Of a stretch of DNA of 64,000 nt, positions 17,880 to 26,842 are shown one piece after another. A program made the position numbers and the translations under genes. The notes beneath the pieces are model-generated. The model worked only from the letters and a program-made list of their open reading frames with translations. It had not been told where the DNA came from and searched no databases. Position 1 is the stretch's first letter; every line of letters starts with the position of its first letter. This DNA comes from Bacteroidaceae bacterium (GTDB lineage: Bacteria > Bacteroidota > Bacteroidia > Bacteroidales > Bacteroidaceae): NCBI GenBank assembly GCA_902362375.1, contig CABIVS010000001.1, forward strand, positions 605,820-669,819, read 5' to 3'.

Positions 17880-17887
17880 TAACTTTG
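17880..17887 (+). promoter_or_regulatory. -7 promoter element for the GT2 gene at 17931
   Basis: TAACTTTG fits TAnnTTTG and lies 43 bp before the ATG. No strong -33 TTG is present at the expected distance. Confidence 0.5.
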
Positions 17888-17930
17888 TAATCACCTAATA
17901 TTATTGTGTCATAATGAATTAAAGAAAAGT

Positions 17931-18941
17931 ATGTGCTTAATAACTCTCTCAATGCCTATTTATAATGTAGAAAAATACATTAAACGTGCCTTGTTATCTG
18001 CATTAAACCAAACTTATCAAAAATTAGAGATTTTGATAGTAGACGATTTAGGACATGATAACAGTATGAATATAGTCCACCAACTTAAAAGCACACATCC
18101 TAGAGGTAACTGCATCCGTATAATTACGCATAAAAAAAATCTCGGTTTGGGAGGAACGAGAAACACAGCAATTGAATTTGCTCGAGGAAAATATCTATAC
18201 TTTATGGATAGCGACGACGCTATTGTTCCTGATTGCATTGAAACCTTATATAATGTTATTTCACAAGAAAAAGTAGACTTTGTTGCAGCCGGAATCAATC
18301 AAATTGATGAAAATGAAAATTCACTCAAAATTACTAACTACCCTAATATAACACGAAAAGGTAAATTATGCATGGCTCAATATTTTTATGAAGAAAAAAA
18401 TGATATATGGGTAACTACATGGAATAAATTATATAATCTTTCTTTTTTAAAAGAATTTCATATTCATTTTTTGGAACACGTGTACCACGAAGACATAGTA
18501 ATGCATGCTATGCTCGCTTTAAATACCAGATCATTTACCTTAACTAACCGAACAACTTATCTTTATAATTGCAAGAGAGAAGATTCTATTACAAATATGG
18601 GGCAAGGCTACACCTTAAAGCATCTAAATGATCTTACCATAGTTTTTAGTGAAATCAGGAGATTAATACAAGCAGACAACAACCTTAGCAAACATCTTCA
18701 AAAAGAAATAAACTTATATTATTTATTTGAAATTTATCATCGATACCTACCAGCGATGTACTCGAACATAAAAAGGGTTGACTTAATAAAAGGATTAGCA
18801 AGGCTCTCTCAAAACTGTATCCCTCCTATTTTGGAAACCCGACTAACCCTCAAATCTATAAAACGCTTTTTGTTCCTAAAGCTTCCCTTTAGCATTCAGT
18901 ATCTAATTAAAAGTCATAAATACAAAAATGACAGAACCTAG
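17931..18941 (+). CDS. GT2 glycosyltransferase
   Basis: A 336-residue GT2 enzyme: LITLSMPIYNVEKYIKRAL, then the VDDLGHDNS loop, the NLGLGGTRNTAIEFARGKY core and the DXD in YFMDSDDAIVPD. The probable catalytic acid region is HVYHEDIVMHAM. The ATG at 17931 is used; the frame extends to a TTG at 17904 but has no support there. The tail is basic (KSHKYKNDRT). It belongs to the strand-alternating part of the LOS locus. Confidence 0.87.
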   Translation: MCLITLSMPIYNVEKYIKRALLSALNQTYQKLEILIVDDLGHDNSMNIVHQLKSTHPRGNCIRIITHKKNLGLGGTRNTAIEFARGKYLYFMDSDDAIVPDCIETLYNVISQEKVDFVAAGINQIDENENSLKITNYPNITRKGKLCMAQYFYEEKNDIWVTTWNKLYNLSFLKEFHIHFLEHVYHEDIVMHAMLALNTRSFTLTNRTTYLYNCKREDSITNMGQGYTLKHLNDLTIVFSEIRRLIQADNNLSKHLQKEINLYYLFEIYHRYLPAMYSNIKRVDLIKGLARLSQNCIPPILETRLTLKSIKRFLFLKLPFSIQYLIKSHKYKNDRT

Positions 18942-19246
18942 GCGGGAAAACTATCAACAAACAGTATATTATAAGAAGTTTCTTAGAAAACATCATTTTC
19001 ATTTACTAAATTTACAGTCCTATACCTCTTGAAGACGTGGAAAAAACATCTCTTTATTCCTAATTTATCTTAGTTATTATAACAAACTGATAGCAAAGAA
19101 ACGGATATTATTCTTAAAAAGAATGCTAACCCTCTAATGTTTAGCAAAAAAGCCTTTAACGCTTGTCACAACCAAATAAAATGTATACATTTGTAGAATT
19201 TTAGTGCAAGCCCCCTTAACTATTTAACTAACTTAGTAATAATTAT
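18942..19246. other. intergenic region holding the LOS operon promoter
   Basis: These 305 bp carry no gene. The promoter at 19164-19194 is the only recognisable signal. Confidence 0.5.
19164..19194 (+). promoter_or_regulatory. promoter of the six-gene LOS operon
   Basis: A -33 TTG at 19164-19166 and a -7 TACATTTG at 19187-19194 are separated by 20 bp, the Bacteroides consensus spacing. The transcript would start near 19201 and run through the genes from 19247 to 24636. Confidence 0.75.
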
Positions 19247-20056
19247 ATGAATAAACCAATGGCGAGCAACATAAGTACATCGCTAATTATATCCACCTAT
19301 AATAGAAGCGACGCATTAGAATTATGCGTTAAAAGCGTGCTACGTCAATCTCTCCTTCCTAATGAAATTATCATTGCCGATGATGGTTCTAAAGAAGATA
19401 CAAGAGAACTAATTCATCAATTGGCTGTTTCTTCCGAAGTCCCCATTATTCATGTTTGGCATGAAGATTTAGGTTTCAGACTGGCCTCCATCCGCAACAA
19501 AGCTATTGCGAAAGCATCTAAAGAATATATTATACAAATTGACGGAGATATCGTCTTACACAAAGATTTCGTCAAAGATCATGTACATTTTGCTAAAAAA
19601 GGCAGTTTCGTAACCGGTAGCCGTGTATTAATCCGGGAAGGTTTAACCCAAAAGATGCTAGCAGAAAGGAACTGTATTATCTCTATTCACGACAAAGGTA
19701 CTAAGAATGCAATCAACGGAGTACATTTGCCTTGGCTAAGCCCACTACTTCAGCATTATCGCCAATGGGATATTTCATATTCCAGAGGATGCAATATGGC
19801 TTTCTGGAAAGAAGATTTATTAAAAGTCAATGGGTACAATGAAGCTATTACCGGATGGGGAAGCGAAGATCATGAATTAGTGTGCCGCCTTATCAACAGC
19901 GGTGTACGCAAGCGTACCATCAAATTTGCGGGAATTGTGTTCCATCTTCATCACGAACTACATGGAACAGATAATTTGAGCAACAACCGCAGCATTTTGA
20001 ACGAAACGAAAGTCAGGAAACTAGCCTGGTGCGATAAAGGAATCATACAAAACTAA
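19247..20056 (+). CDS. GT2 glycosyltransferase with Glyco_transf_7C domain
   Basis: A 269-residue enzyme with an N-terminal GT2 domain (SLIISTYNRSDALELC, IADDGSKED) and DXD in YIIQIDGDIVLHKD. A C-terminal galactosyltransferase-type segment follows (AITGWGSEDHELVCRL), where the E-D pair is the likely catalytic base. This two-part layout is common in LOS transferases of Bacteroides. It is the first gene of the operon and lies 1 bp from the next. Predicted role: addition of a hexose or hexosamine to the outer core. Confidence 0.9.
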   Translation: MNKPMASNISTSLIISTYNRSDALELCVKSVLRQSLLPNEIIIADDGSKEDTRELIHQLAVSSEVPIIHVWHEDLGFRLASIRNKAIAKASKEYIIQIDGDIVLHKDFVKDHVHFAKKGSFVTGSRVLIREGLTQKMLAERNCIISIHDKGTKNAINGVHLPWLSPLLQHYRQWDISYSRGCNMAFWKEDLLKVNGYNEAITGWGSEDHELVCRLINSGVRKRTIKFAGIVFHLHHELHGTDNLSNNRSILNETKVRKLAWCDKGIIQN

Positions 20057-20057
20057 T

Positions 20058-21107
20058 ATGGAAAAGAATTTGAACTTTTTAGATCGAAACGAATTTAACT
20101 ACAGTCCATCAAAAGAAGTAGTAGAAGCTTTAAAAAACTTCGATATAAATAAACTTTGTTTTTATACCCGCATTTATGATGAAGGAAAGAAAAGTATATT
20201 ATCTGTTTTCTTATCCGAACTTTACGATATAGATGAAACACAAGTCTTATTAGGATACGGCGGAGAAGATATTCTGAAACAAGCCGTACACTACTTCCTG
20301 ACTCAAGAAGATGGAAATAAAACGATGTTGATTCCCAAGTTCTCATGGTGGTATTATAAATCAATTGCAGATGAGGTGAATGGCCATACTTTGCAATATC
20401 CTCTCTACGAAGACGGAAATACTTTTAAATATGACTTTGAGACGCTAAAAGATATGATTCGGAAAGAGAATCCGAAGATTCTTTTACTAGCTTCTCCCAA
20501 TAACCCTACCGGCAATGGTTTGACTCCGAAAGAATTGGATGAACTACTTGCAGAAGTACCCGGCCAAACAGTGGTATTGATAGACGAAGCATACGCTTCT
20601 TTTGTTTCAACTGATACCAGTTATATCAAAAAGCTGGTTAATAAATATCCGAATTTGATTATTTCCCGTACCTTATCTAAATTTTATGGATTGCCGGGTT
20701 TACGTATGGGATTCGGATTTATGAGTAAGGAGCTGGAAAAATTCAGCAGATACAGCAATAAATATCTGGGATACAACCGGATATCCGAAGATATCGCCAT
20801 TGCGGCTCTTAAATCGGACGCACACTATCGAAACATCGCAAAACTGATGAACGAAGACCGTGAGCGTTACGAAAAGGAAATCGGCGTGTTGCCCGGATTC
20901 AAAGTATATGAATCGGTTGCCAACTTTATTTTAATCAAATACCCGATAGAGCTGAAAGAGGCTTTACAAAAGGCTTTTGCTGAACAGAGTTATAAAGTGA
21001 AATTTATGAATGAACCGGATATCAATACTCATTTGCGTATCACATTGGGTCGCCCAGAGCAGAACCGGATCGTTATAGATACAATCAAAGAAATCGCATC
21101 CAAATGA
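20058..21107 (+). CDS. PLP-dependent aminotransferase, HisC-like
   Basis: A 349-residue fold-type I aminotransferase related to histidinol-phosphate aminotransferase. The motif SPNNPTGN lies at 146-153, the DEAYASF loop at 176-182, and the PLP lysine is K208 in SRTLSKFYGLPGLRMGF. The substrate-binding Arg lies in HLRITLGRPEQN. There is no histidine operon here. The gene overlaps by 4 bp a LicC-like nucleotidyltransferase, followed by LicD. The context suggests it aminates a small phosphorylated ketone or aldehyde to make an amino-alcohol phosphate for LOS. Serinol phosphate from dihydroxyacetone phosphate is one candidate, but that is inference. Confidence 0.88.
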   Translation: MEKNLNFLDRNEFNYSPSKEVVEALKNFDINKLCFYTRIYDEGKKSILSVFLSELYDIDETQVLLGYGGEDILKQAVHYFLTQEDGNKTMLIPKFSWWYYKSIADEVNGHTLQYPLYEDGNTFKYDFETLKDMIRKENPKILLLASPNNPTGNGLTPKELDELLAEVPGQTVVLIDEAYASFVSTDTSYIKKLVNKYPNLIISRTLSKFYGLPGLRMGFGFMSKELEKFSRYSNKYLGYNRISEDIAIAALKSDAHYRNIAKLMNEDRERYEKEIGVLPGFKVYESVANFILIKYPIELKEALQKAFAEQSYKVKFMNEPDINTHLRITLGRPEQNRIVIDTIKEIASK

Positions 21108-21835
21108 AAGCAATAATATTAGCCGCAGGAATAGCTTCACGCTTACGCCCGCTGACCGATACGACGCCCAAATGTCTTCTCAAGATAGGAGAACGATGCC
21201 TTTTGGAAAGGGCCTTTGATGCTCTGATACAAAATGGATTTGATGAATTCATCATTGTCACCGGGTATCGCCAGCAGCAAATCGTTGATTTCCTACAGGC
21301 ACATTATCCAACCCAAGATATTACTTTCATCTATAATGACAGGTATGAATCAACCAACAACATCTATTCATTATGGCTCACCCGCCCATATACGGATGGG
21401 GAGGAAATTCTGTTATTAGACAGCGACATTGTATTCGATCCGCAGATTGTAGAGAAGCTGCTTCATTCGGATAAGGACGACATATTGGCACTGAATCGCC
21501 ATGAGCTCGGAGCAGAAGAAATAAAAGTCATCGTGGACGACGCACAAAAGGTCGTGGAAATCAGCAAAGTCTGTTCGATATCCGATGCTATCGGAGAGTC
21601 CATCGGTATCGAAAAGATGTCAGCTGAATATACCAAGGCGCTATTTCGTGAACTGGAAATTATGATTACTACCGAAGGACTGGATAATATATTCTACGAA
21701 CGGGCTTTTGAGAGACTGATTCCGCAAGGATATAGTTTTTACGTTATGGACACCACCGAGTTCTTCTCGGCCGAGCTGGACACAGTAGAGGACTTTCAAC
21801 AGGCACAGAAGCTGATTCCATCCAGTCTTTATTAA
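21104..21835 (+). CDS. LicC-like nucleotidyltransferase (CDP-amino-alcohol synthesis)
   Basis: A 243-residue sugar-phosphate nucleotidyltransferase-fold protein. The N-terminal signature MKAIILAAGIASRLRPLT is followed by PKCLLKIGERCLL. The features STNNIYSLWL and GESIGIEKMS are typical of LicC and related CTP:phosphocholine cytidylyltransferases. Metal-binding Asp residues lie in LLLDSDIVFD. It would activate a phospho-amino-alcohol as its CDP derivative for the LicD transferase encoded next. Its start overlaps the aminotransferase stop (ATGA type), so the two are translationally coupled. Choline kinase and choline importer genes (licA, licB types) are absent. Confidence 0.87.
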   Translation: MKAIILAAGIASRLRPLTDTTPKCLLKIGERCLLERAFDALIQNGFDEFIIVTGYRQQQIVDFLQAHYPTQDITFIYNDRYESTNNIYSLWLTRPYTDGEEILLLDSDIVFDPQIVEKLLHSDKDDILALNRHELGAEEIKVIVDDAQKVVEISKVCSISDAIGESIGIEKMSAEYTKALFRELEIMITTEGLDNIFYERAFERLIPQGYSFYVMDTTEFFSAELDTVEDFQQAQKLIPSSLY

Positions 21836-21850
21836 TTAAAATCAGATAAA

Positions 21851-22663
21851 ATGGCTAATTACGACATCCGCCCTCTACAGCTTCGCATATTAAAGAACTT
21901 ATTAGCTGTTGACAAAGTTTGCAAAGAACATAATCTGCGATATTACATCATGGCAGGCACCATGTTGGGAGCTGTACGCCACAAAGGATTCATCCCCTGG
22001 GATGATGACTTGGATATCGGAATGCCAAGAGCTGATTATGATTTACTAATGGCTAATGCCAAAGAATGGTTACCGGAACCTTACGAAGCGGTATGCGCCG
22101 AGAATGATAAGGAATATCCTCTTCCGTTCGCAAAGGTGCAGGATGCCAATACAACCTTAATCGAGCGTATGCATCTCAAATATCTGGGAGGTGTATATAT
22201 TGATATATTTCCACTGGATGGAGTTCCGGAAAGCCGCATGGCGCAAAGAATGCATTTTGCGAAGTATGAGTTCTACAAACGAATACTTTACCTGATTCAT
22301 CGTGATCCATACAAACATGGGAAAGGTCCCAGTTCATGGATACCGCTATTATGCAGAAAGTTTTTCACCCTTACCGGAACACAGGAAAGCATCAGGAAGG
22401 TAATGAAGAAATACGATTTCGACCAATGCGCATTAGTCTGCGATTATGATGACGGAATGAAAGGAATCATGTCGAAGGACATTCTGGGCACTCCTACTCC
22501 CATCCGGTTTGAAGATGAAGAAGTATGGGGAGTACAGAAATACGACACTTATCTGTCACAGAAATATGGAGATTACATGACCATACCTAAACAAAGTGGA
22601 CAAAGACAACACAATTTCCATTATTTAGACTTGAATAAACCTTATCGGAATTTCGAAGTCTAA
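21851..22663 (+). CDS. LicD-family phosphotransferase
   Basis: A 270-residue LicD protein (PF04991), a nucleotidyltransferase-fold enzyme that moves a phosphocholine-like group from a CDP carrier to a surface sugar. The defining block is MAGTMLGAVRHKGFIPWDDD followed by LDIGMPRADYD, with the metal-binding DDDLD at about 51-55. A second conserved block is GGVYIDIFPLDGVPES. The adjacent LicC-like protein and aminotransferase suggest the donor is a CDP-amino-alcohol made in the same operon. No membrane segment is apparent, so it probably acts at the cytoplasmic face before LOS export. Confidence 0.92.
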   Translation: MANYDIRPLQLRILKNLLAVDKVCKEHNLRYYIMAGTMLGAVRHKGFIPWDDDLDIGMPRADYDLLMANAKEWLPEPYEAVCAENDKEYPLPFAKVQDANTTLIERMHLKYLGGVYIDIFPLDGVPESRMAQRMHFAKYEFYKRILYLIHRDPYKHGKGPSSWIPLLCRKFFTLTGTQESIRKVMKKYDFDQCALVCDYDDGMKGIMSKDILGTPTPIRFEDEEVWGVQKYDTYLSQKYGDYMTIPKQSGQRQHNFHYLDLNKPYRNFEV

Positions 22664-22693
22664 ATTATAATCATATAAAGGTAAGAAGTAGAA

Positions 22694-23827
22694 ATGAGAA
22701 TAGGTTTTGACGGAAAACGTGCAGTACAGAATTTCACCGGTCTGGGTAATTATAGCCGCTATATAGTGGATATTCTATGCCAATTCGGTCCGGAGAATGA
22801 ATATGTGCTGTATGCCCCCAAGAAACGGGAAAACAAGAGGCTGGACAAATTAACGAAGCAGTATCAGCAACTACAGCTTTCTTATCCCACTACTTCTTCC
22901 TGGAAAAAGTTAAGTCCATTGTGGCGAGTATGGGGAGTCACCCGCCAATTGGAAAAAGAAAAAATCGATATATTCCACGGGCTTAGTAATGAGCTGCCCC
23001 TGAATATTCATCAAAGCGAGGTAAAAAGTATTGTAACGATCCACGATCTGATCTTTCTGCGCTATCCGCAGTATTACCATTCGATCGACAGGAAAATATA
23101 CACATACAAATTCCGTAAAGCCTGCGAAAATGCCGATAAAATCATTGCTATCAGCGAATGTACCAAGCGTGATATTATTGAGTTTTTCAGGATTCCCGCC
23201 GATAAGATAGAAGTTGTTTATCAGGGATGTGACCCTTCATTCATACATCCTGTAGCAGAAGAGAAGAAAAGAGAAGTCCGGGCTAAATATCAGCTACCGG
23301 ATCACTATATCCTTAACGTAGGAAGTATTGAAGAACGCAAGAACGCCCTTTCAGCGGTGCAGGCACTAATGATGCTTCCTGAACAAATTCATCTCGTCAT
23401 CGTAGGACGCCATACGGAATATACTGATAAGGTTGAACATTTCATTAAGGAGAATAAGCTGGAAGAAAGAGTGCATATCATCAGTAATGTTCCTTTTGAT
23501 GATCTACCGGCTTTTTATCAGTTAGCAGAAATTTTTGTATACCCTTCCCGTTTTGAAGGTTTTGGTATTCCCATCATAGAAGCTCTGTACTCCGGTATTC
23601 CGGTAGTGGCCGCTACAGGATCTTGTCTGGAAGAAGCGGGAGGTCCCGATTCTATCTATGTACATCCTGACGATATCAAAGGAATGGCCGATGCCCTCAA
23701 ACAGATATACACAGATCCCGAGAGAAAAAAGAACATGATTGAAAAGGGGCATTCTTTTGCCAAAAGATTCTCTGAAGAAAAGCAAGCGGAAGAGATCTTA
23801 AACATCTACAAGAAACTAATGAAATGA
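22694..23827 (+). CDS. GT4 glycosyltransferase
   Basis: A 377-residue GT-B enzyme with the acceptor-domain start MRIGFDGKRAVQNFTGLGNY and a full GT4 donor site: ILNVGSIEERKN, then YPSRFEGFGIPIIEALYSGI with the E-x7-E motif. It resembles mannosyl- and glucosyl-transferases that extend core oligosaccharides. It follows LicD by 30 bp and overlaps the FkbM gene by 4 bp, so it belongs to the same operon. Donor not predictable. Confidence 0.92.
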   Translation: MRIGFDGKRAVQNFTGLGNYSRYIVDILCQFGPENEYVLYAPKKRENKRLDKLTKQYQQLQLSYPTTSSWKKLSPLWRVWGVTRQLEKEKIDIFHGLSNELPLNIHQSEVKSIVTIHDLIFLRYPQYYHSIDRKIYTYKFRKACENADKIIAISECTKRDIIEFFRIPADKIEVVYQGCDPSFIHPVAEEKKREVRAKYQLPDHYILNVGSIEERKNALSAVQALMMLPEQIHLVIVGRHTEYTDKVEHFIKENKLEERVHIISNVPFDDLPAFYQLAEIFVYPSRFEGFGIPIIEALYSGIPVVAATGSCLEEAGGPDSIYVHPDDIKGMADALKQIYTDPERKKNMIEKGHSFAKRFSEEKQAEEILNIYKKLMK

Positions 23828-24636
23828 ACGTACTTAAACATACAATAAAGAAATTTATATATGGCACTCTTCCATATTATTTCATGAAAGGGTATAAACC
23901 TGATTCACCCTATCTGAAATATTATGAGTATATTAAAAAACACGGGTATTCAAGACATTTGTATGAATTCAAAGATGAATATACAAATATGCCTGTCAAT
24001 GTACAAAAGGATGAGAAAAAAGGCTTATACTATGTACAACAAGAAAAGAAACGGCTATATTTCAGAAAGAGTACTCCACCCAAGAAAATTCAAAAGTACT
24101 ACAGGGCTTTGAGTATGGAGCAGGACAAGCGATCACCGCACCATTATTTCGATAGTGTAAAAGATGTCACAGGAAAAGTTTTTGTGGACATTGGTTGTGC
24201 CGAAGGATATTCTTCACTGGAAATCGTAGAAGAAGCCAAGCATATCTATTTGTTTGAGCAGGACGAACAATGGCTGGAGGCTATCAGAGCTACTTTCGAA
24301 CCATGGCAGGATAAAGTTACAATCATACAGAAGTATGTGAGCGACCATAATTCTTCGAGAGAGCAAACTCTTGATGATTTCTTCAATAACCAGACGGATG
24401 AACATCTGTTTCTTAAAATGGATATAGAAGGAGCCGAACGGCACGCATTGACCGGATGCAAGAACTTATTTCAAAATTGCCAAAAGCTGGATTTTGCTAT
24501 TTGCACATACCACTTGCGTGATGACGAAGAAGTTATCTCTACATTCCTGAACAAACACAACTGCGCATATATTAATCAAAAAGGTTTTTTCAGGCATAGA
24601 ATCCGCAGTGTAGTGATGCGCGGAAGTAAGAGGTAA
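23824..24636 (+). CDS. FkbM-family methyltransferase
   Basis: A 270-residue SAM-dependent methyltransferase. The SAM loop is FVDIGCAEGYSSLEIVEEA, and the acidic ribose-binding position is in IYLFEQDEQW. The FkbM signature is LKMDIEGAERHALTG. The N-terminal 90 residues are basic and aromatic. FkbM enzymes O-methylate hydroxyls of sugars or natural products, so this one likely caps an LOS sugar. It is last in the operon, with its start overlapping the GT4 stop. It ends 4 bp from the convergent kinase gene. Confidence 0.9.
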   Translation: MNVLKHTIKKFIYGTLPYYFMKGYKPDSPYLKYYEYIKKHGYSRHLYEFKDEYTNMPVNVQKDEKKGLYYVQQEKKRLYFRKSTPPKKIQKYYRALSMEQDKRSPHHYFDSVKDVTGKVFVDIGCAEGYSSLEIVEEAKHIYLFEQDEQWLEAIRATFEPWQDKVTIIQKYVSDHNSSREQTLDDFFNNQTDEHLFLKMDIEGAERHALTGCKNLFQNCQKLDFAICTYHLRDDEEVISTFLNKHNCAYINQKGFFRHRIRSVVMRGSKR

Positions 24637-24640
24637 TCAA

Positions 24641-25552
24641 TCATTGATAATCAGCAGAAAGCAATTCACAATAATCATACTTGCACAAGTATGTATCATA
24701 GATATGCTTTTCCTTTTTCAATAAGAAACGTGAGATATGCGGCTCCCAAGAAAAGAATTTACGTACGGAACGGTATAAACGGAAGAATAAAATCAGGGAT
24801 ACAATATGCTTTTCTTTTTCTTTCCGTGCCGCACGACGATAAATGTAATGAGTAAAGAACTGATCGCTGTAACGAAGAGCCAGACTGACCGTAGATTCGA
24901 TGTCCCATCCACGCAAAGAAGCATATTCTGTCATGATGTAAGTCAGTACCTCACGCGAAATACACAAACGGCACATATTACGGCATACCGTATCACAATC
25001 AATTTCCGATAGCAACTGCATGCGATTCACATCGACCAGGGAGAAACTGTATTCATTCGTTTCATTCTGATGGATCAGTATATTACCGGGAGAATAGTCT
25101 AAATGGAGGATACCTGCCTGATGCAAAGCAGCAGTGTAACGTGCAAAAGCTGAAAGTTTGTCTTCATTCCCCTCCACCTTTCCATCCATCAGGGAACGGA
25201 CAGTTTCGCCACCATCATAACAACAAATGTAATAGCTATGCGAGAGAAGACCATCTTGAAATTGTTCGATCATAGCCACTGGCTCCGGAGTGTCAAAACC
25301 ATGCTGTTGGATCTCCATAGAATAAATATAGGAACGTTCTGCCTTCGACTGGCGGAAAAACGAATATACAACACGATTGATGATGTGAGGCTTTTTAAAG
25401 CTCTTCACCACAACATCAATGCTGCCCAAACTAATCCGTTTCAGAACATTACGACCATCGTACACCACATCTCCTTCGTTCTGGAAGGACCTCGGAACTT
25501 CTTCTATCTCCTTCTGCAAATGTGCGTACTTGGGATTTACAATCACTCTCAT
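24641..25552 (-). CDS. LPS core kinase, Kdo/heptose kinase (KdkA/WaaP-like)
   Basis: A 303-residue eukaryotic-like kinase fold of the lipopolysaccharide kinase family (PF06293). The ATP-binding lysine is probably K50 in DVVVKSFKKPH. The catalytic loop is HLDYSPGNIL with D152 and N157. The metal-binding position is D174 in SLVDVNRMQ, replacing DFG as is usual in this family. It should phosphorylate Kdo or another inner-core sugar. Its gene is single, transcribed from its own promoter at 25590-25597 and convergent with the LOS operon. It has a basic C-terminal tail for membrane contact. Confidence 0.88.
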   Translation of the reverse strand: MRVIVNPKYAHLQKEIEEVPRSFQNEGDVVYDGRNVLKRISLGSIDVVVKSFKKPHIINRVVYSFFRQSKAERSYIYSMEIQQHGFDTPEPVAMIEQFQDGLLSHSYYICCYDGGETVRSLMDGKVEGNEDKLSAFARYTAALHQAGILHLDYSPGNILIHQNETNEYSFSLVDVNRMQLLSEIDCDTVCRNMCRLCISREVLTYIMTEYASLRGWDIESTVSLALRYSDQFFTHYIYRRAARKEKEKHIVSLILFFRLYRSVRKFFSWEPHISRFLLKKEKHIYDTYLCKYDYCELLSADYQ

Positions 25553-25589
25553 TACACTCTCCTATATAATCCTAATTACAAAGATTGAG

Positions 25590-25597
25590 CAAAGATA
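25590..25597 (-). promoter_or_regulatory. -7 promoter element for the LPS kinase gene
   Basis: Reads TATCTTTG on the minus strand, a perfect match, 38 bp before the ATG at 25552. Confidence 0.6.
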
Positions 25598-25746
25598 AAG
25601 AAATTAGGCCATATTCCGACTATATTTTTCTCTTTTCTCACAAAGATTGGCTAACTCTCTCCACATATAAGCAGCATCACGGTGGCTTTAATCGTTTTTT
25701 CTTTTTTCTTTTCATTTATATTTAGACATAAATGCTTTTTTTTAGT

Positions 25747-25754
25747 TATGTTTG
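25747..25754 (+). promoter_or_regulatory. -7 promoter element for the GT9 gene
   Basis: TATGTTTG fits TAnnTTTG and lies 30 bp before the ATG at 25784. Confidence 0.6.
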
Positions 25755-25783
25755 CACGGTAAAAAGCATAAAGAAGTTTAAGC

Positions 25784-26842
25784 ATGAAACCAATCAAAAG
25801 AATTCTGATTATTCGATTTAGACAAATAGGGGACTCTATTCTGGCTGTTGCATTGTGCAGCACACTGAAAAAAAGCTTTCCCGATGCAGAGATACACTTC
25901 GTGCTTAATAAAAATATTGCTCCACTCTATGAGGGGCATCCGGACATAGACAAAGTCATTACATTTGACAAGAATGAGAATAAGCCGTTCACTGCATATA
26001 TAAAAAAAATATGGCAGGTAATGCACCAAAATAAATACGATGTAATCATCGATATGCGTTCTACCATCCGGACTCTTTTTTTCTCTCTTTTCTCATTAAA
26101 AACTCCTTTCCGAATAGGACGTATCAAAGGATATACCCGTTTTCTATTGAACTACCGGACAGATACTTACAGTAAGAATCTGACAACTGATATGGTACAA
26201 CGCAACCTGTTACTTGCGGCACCATTAGAGAAGATCAGACCTATTCAATACACAAAAGAATTCAAGTTATACCTGACTGACCGGGAGAAAGAAGATTTCC
26301 GATATTATATGGAAAAAGAAGGGATTGATTTTACACACCCCGTGTTATTAATAGGAGTCACAACCAAACTCATCCATAAGAAATGGAATACGGAGTTCAT
26401 GATAGCCACACTGAAAAGAATATTAGAGGAACACAAGGACATACAAATGATCTTCAACTACGCACCGGGGTACGAAGAAGAAGATGCCAGAAATATCTAC
26501 AAGGAATTAGGATGTCCGGAACGCATCAAGATTGCTATACAAGCTTCTTCATTACGACAACTGGCAGCACTTTGTGCCAACTGTTCATTTTACTTCGGGA
26601 ACGAAGGAGGAGCCAGACACATCGCCCAGGCCCTTGGAGTTCCTTCATTTGCCATTTATTCACCAAGTGCGTCAAAATCAATGTGGTTACCCGCCAATTC
26701 CGTACTTGCCGAAGGAATTAGTCCTGACGACATTCTTCCGCCGGAACAGCAGGCAACATTAACCTATGAAGAGCGTTTTGCATTAATTACTCCCGAAAAG
26801 GTATACGGGCAATTGACTTCAATACTAAGGCAATTGAGCTAA
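25784..26842 (+). CDS. GT9 glycosyltransferase (heptosyltransferase-like)
   Basis: A 352-residue GT-B enzyme of family 9. The N-terminal ILIIRFRQIGDSILAVAL with the conserved Gly-Asp is the acceptor-side signature. The donor site is FYFGNEGGARHIAQALGVPS, where family members often have GNDSGxxH; here E-G-G-A-R-H replaces it. GT9 proteins are named for ADP-heptose transferases, but Bacteroides members may use other donors. The gene overlaps the convergent GT4 gene by 18 bp at the 3' end. Confidence 0.9.
   Translation: MKPIKRILIIRFRQIGDSILAVALCSTLKKSFPDAEIHFVLNKNIAPLYEGHPDIDKVITFDKNENKPFTAYIKKIWQVMHQNKYDVIIDMRSTIRTLFFSLFSLKTPFRIGRIKGYTRFLLNYRTDTYSKNLTTDMVQRNLLLAAPLEKIRPIQYTKEFKLYLTDREKEDFRYYMEKEGIDFTHPVLLIGVTTKLIHKKWNTEFMIATLKRILEEHKDIQMIFNYAPGYEEEDARNIYKELGCPERIKIAIQASSLRQLAALCANCSFYFGNEGGARHIAQALGVPSFAIYSPSASKSMWLPANSVLAEGISPDDILPPEQQATLTYEERFALITPEKVYGQLTSILRQLS

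Noticed and set aside
20058..21107. annotation as hisC of histidine biosynthesis
   Set aside because: No other his genes are near, and tight coupling to LicC and LicD points to surface glycan modification.
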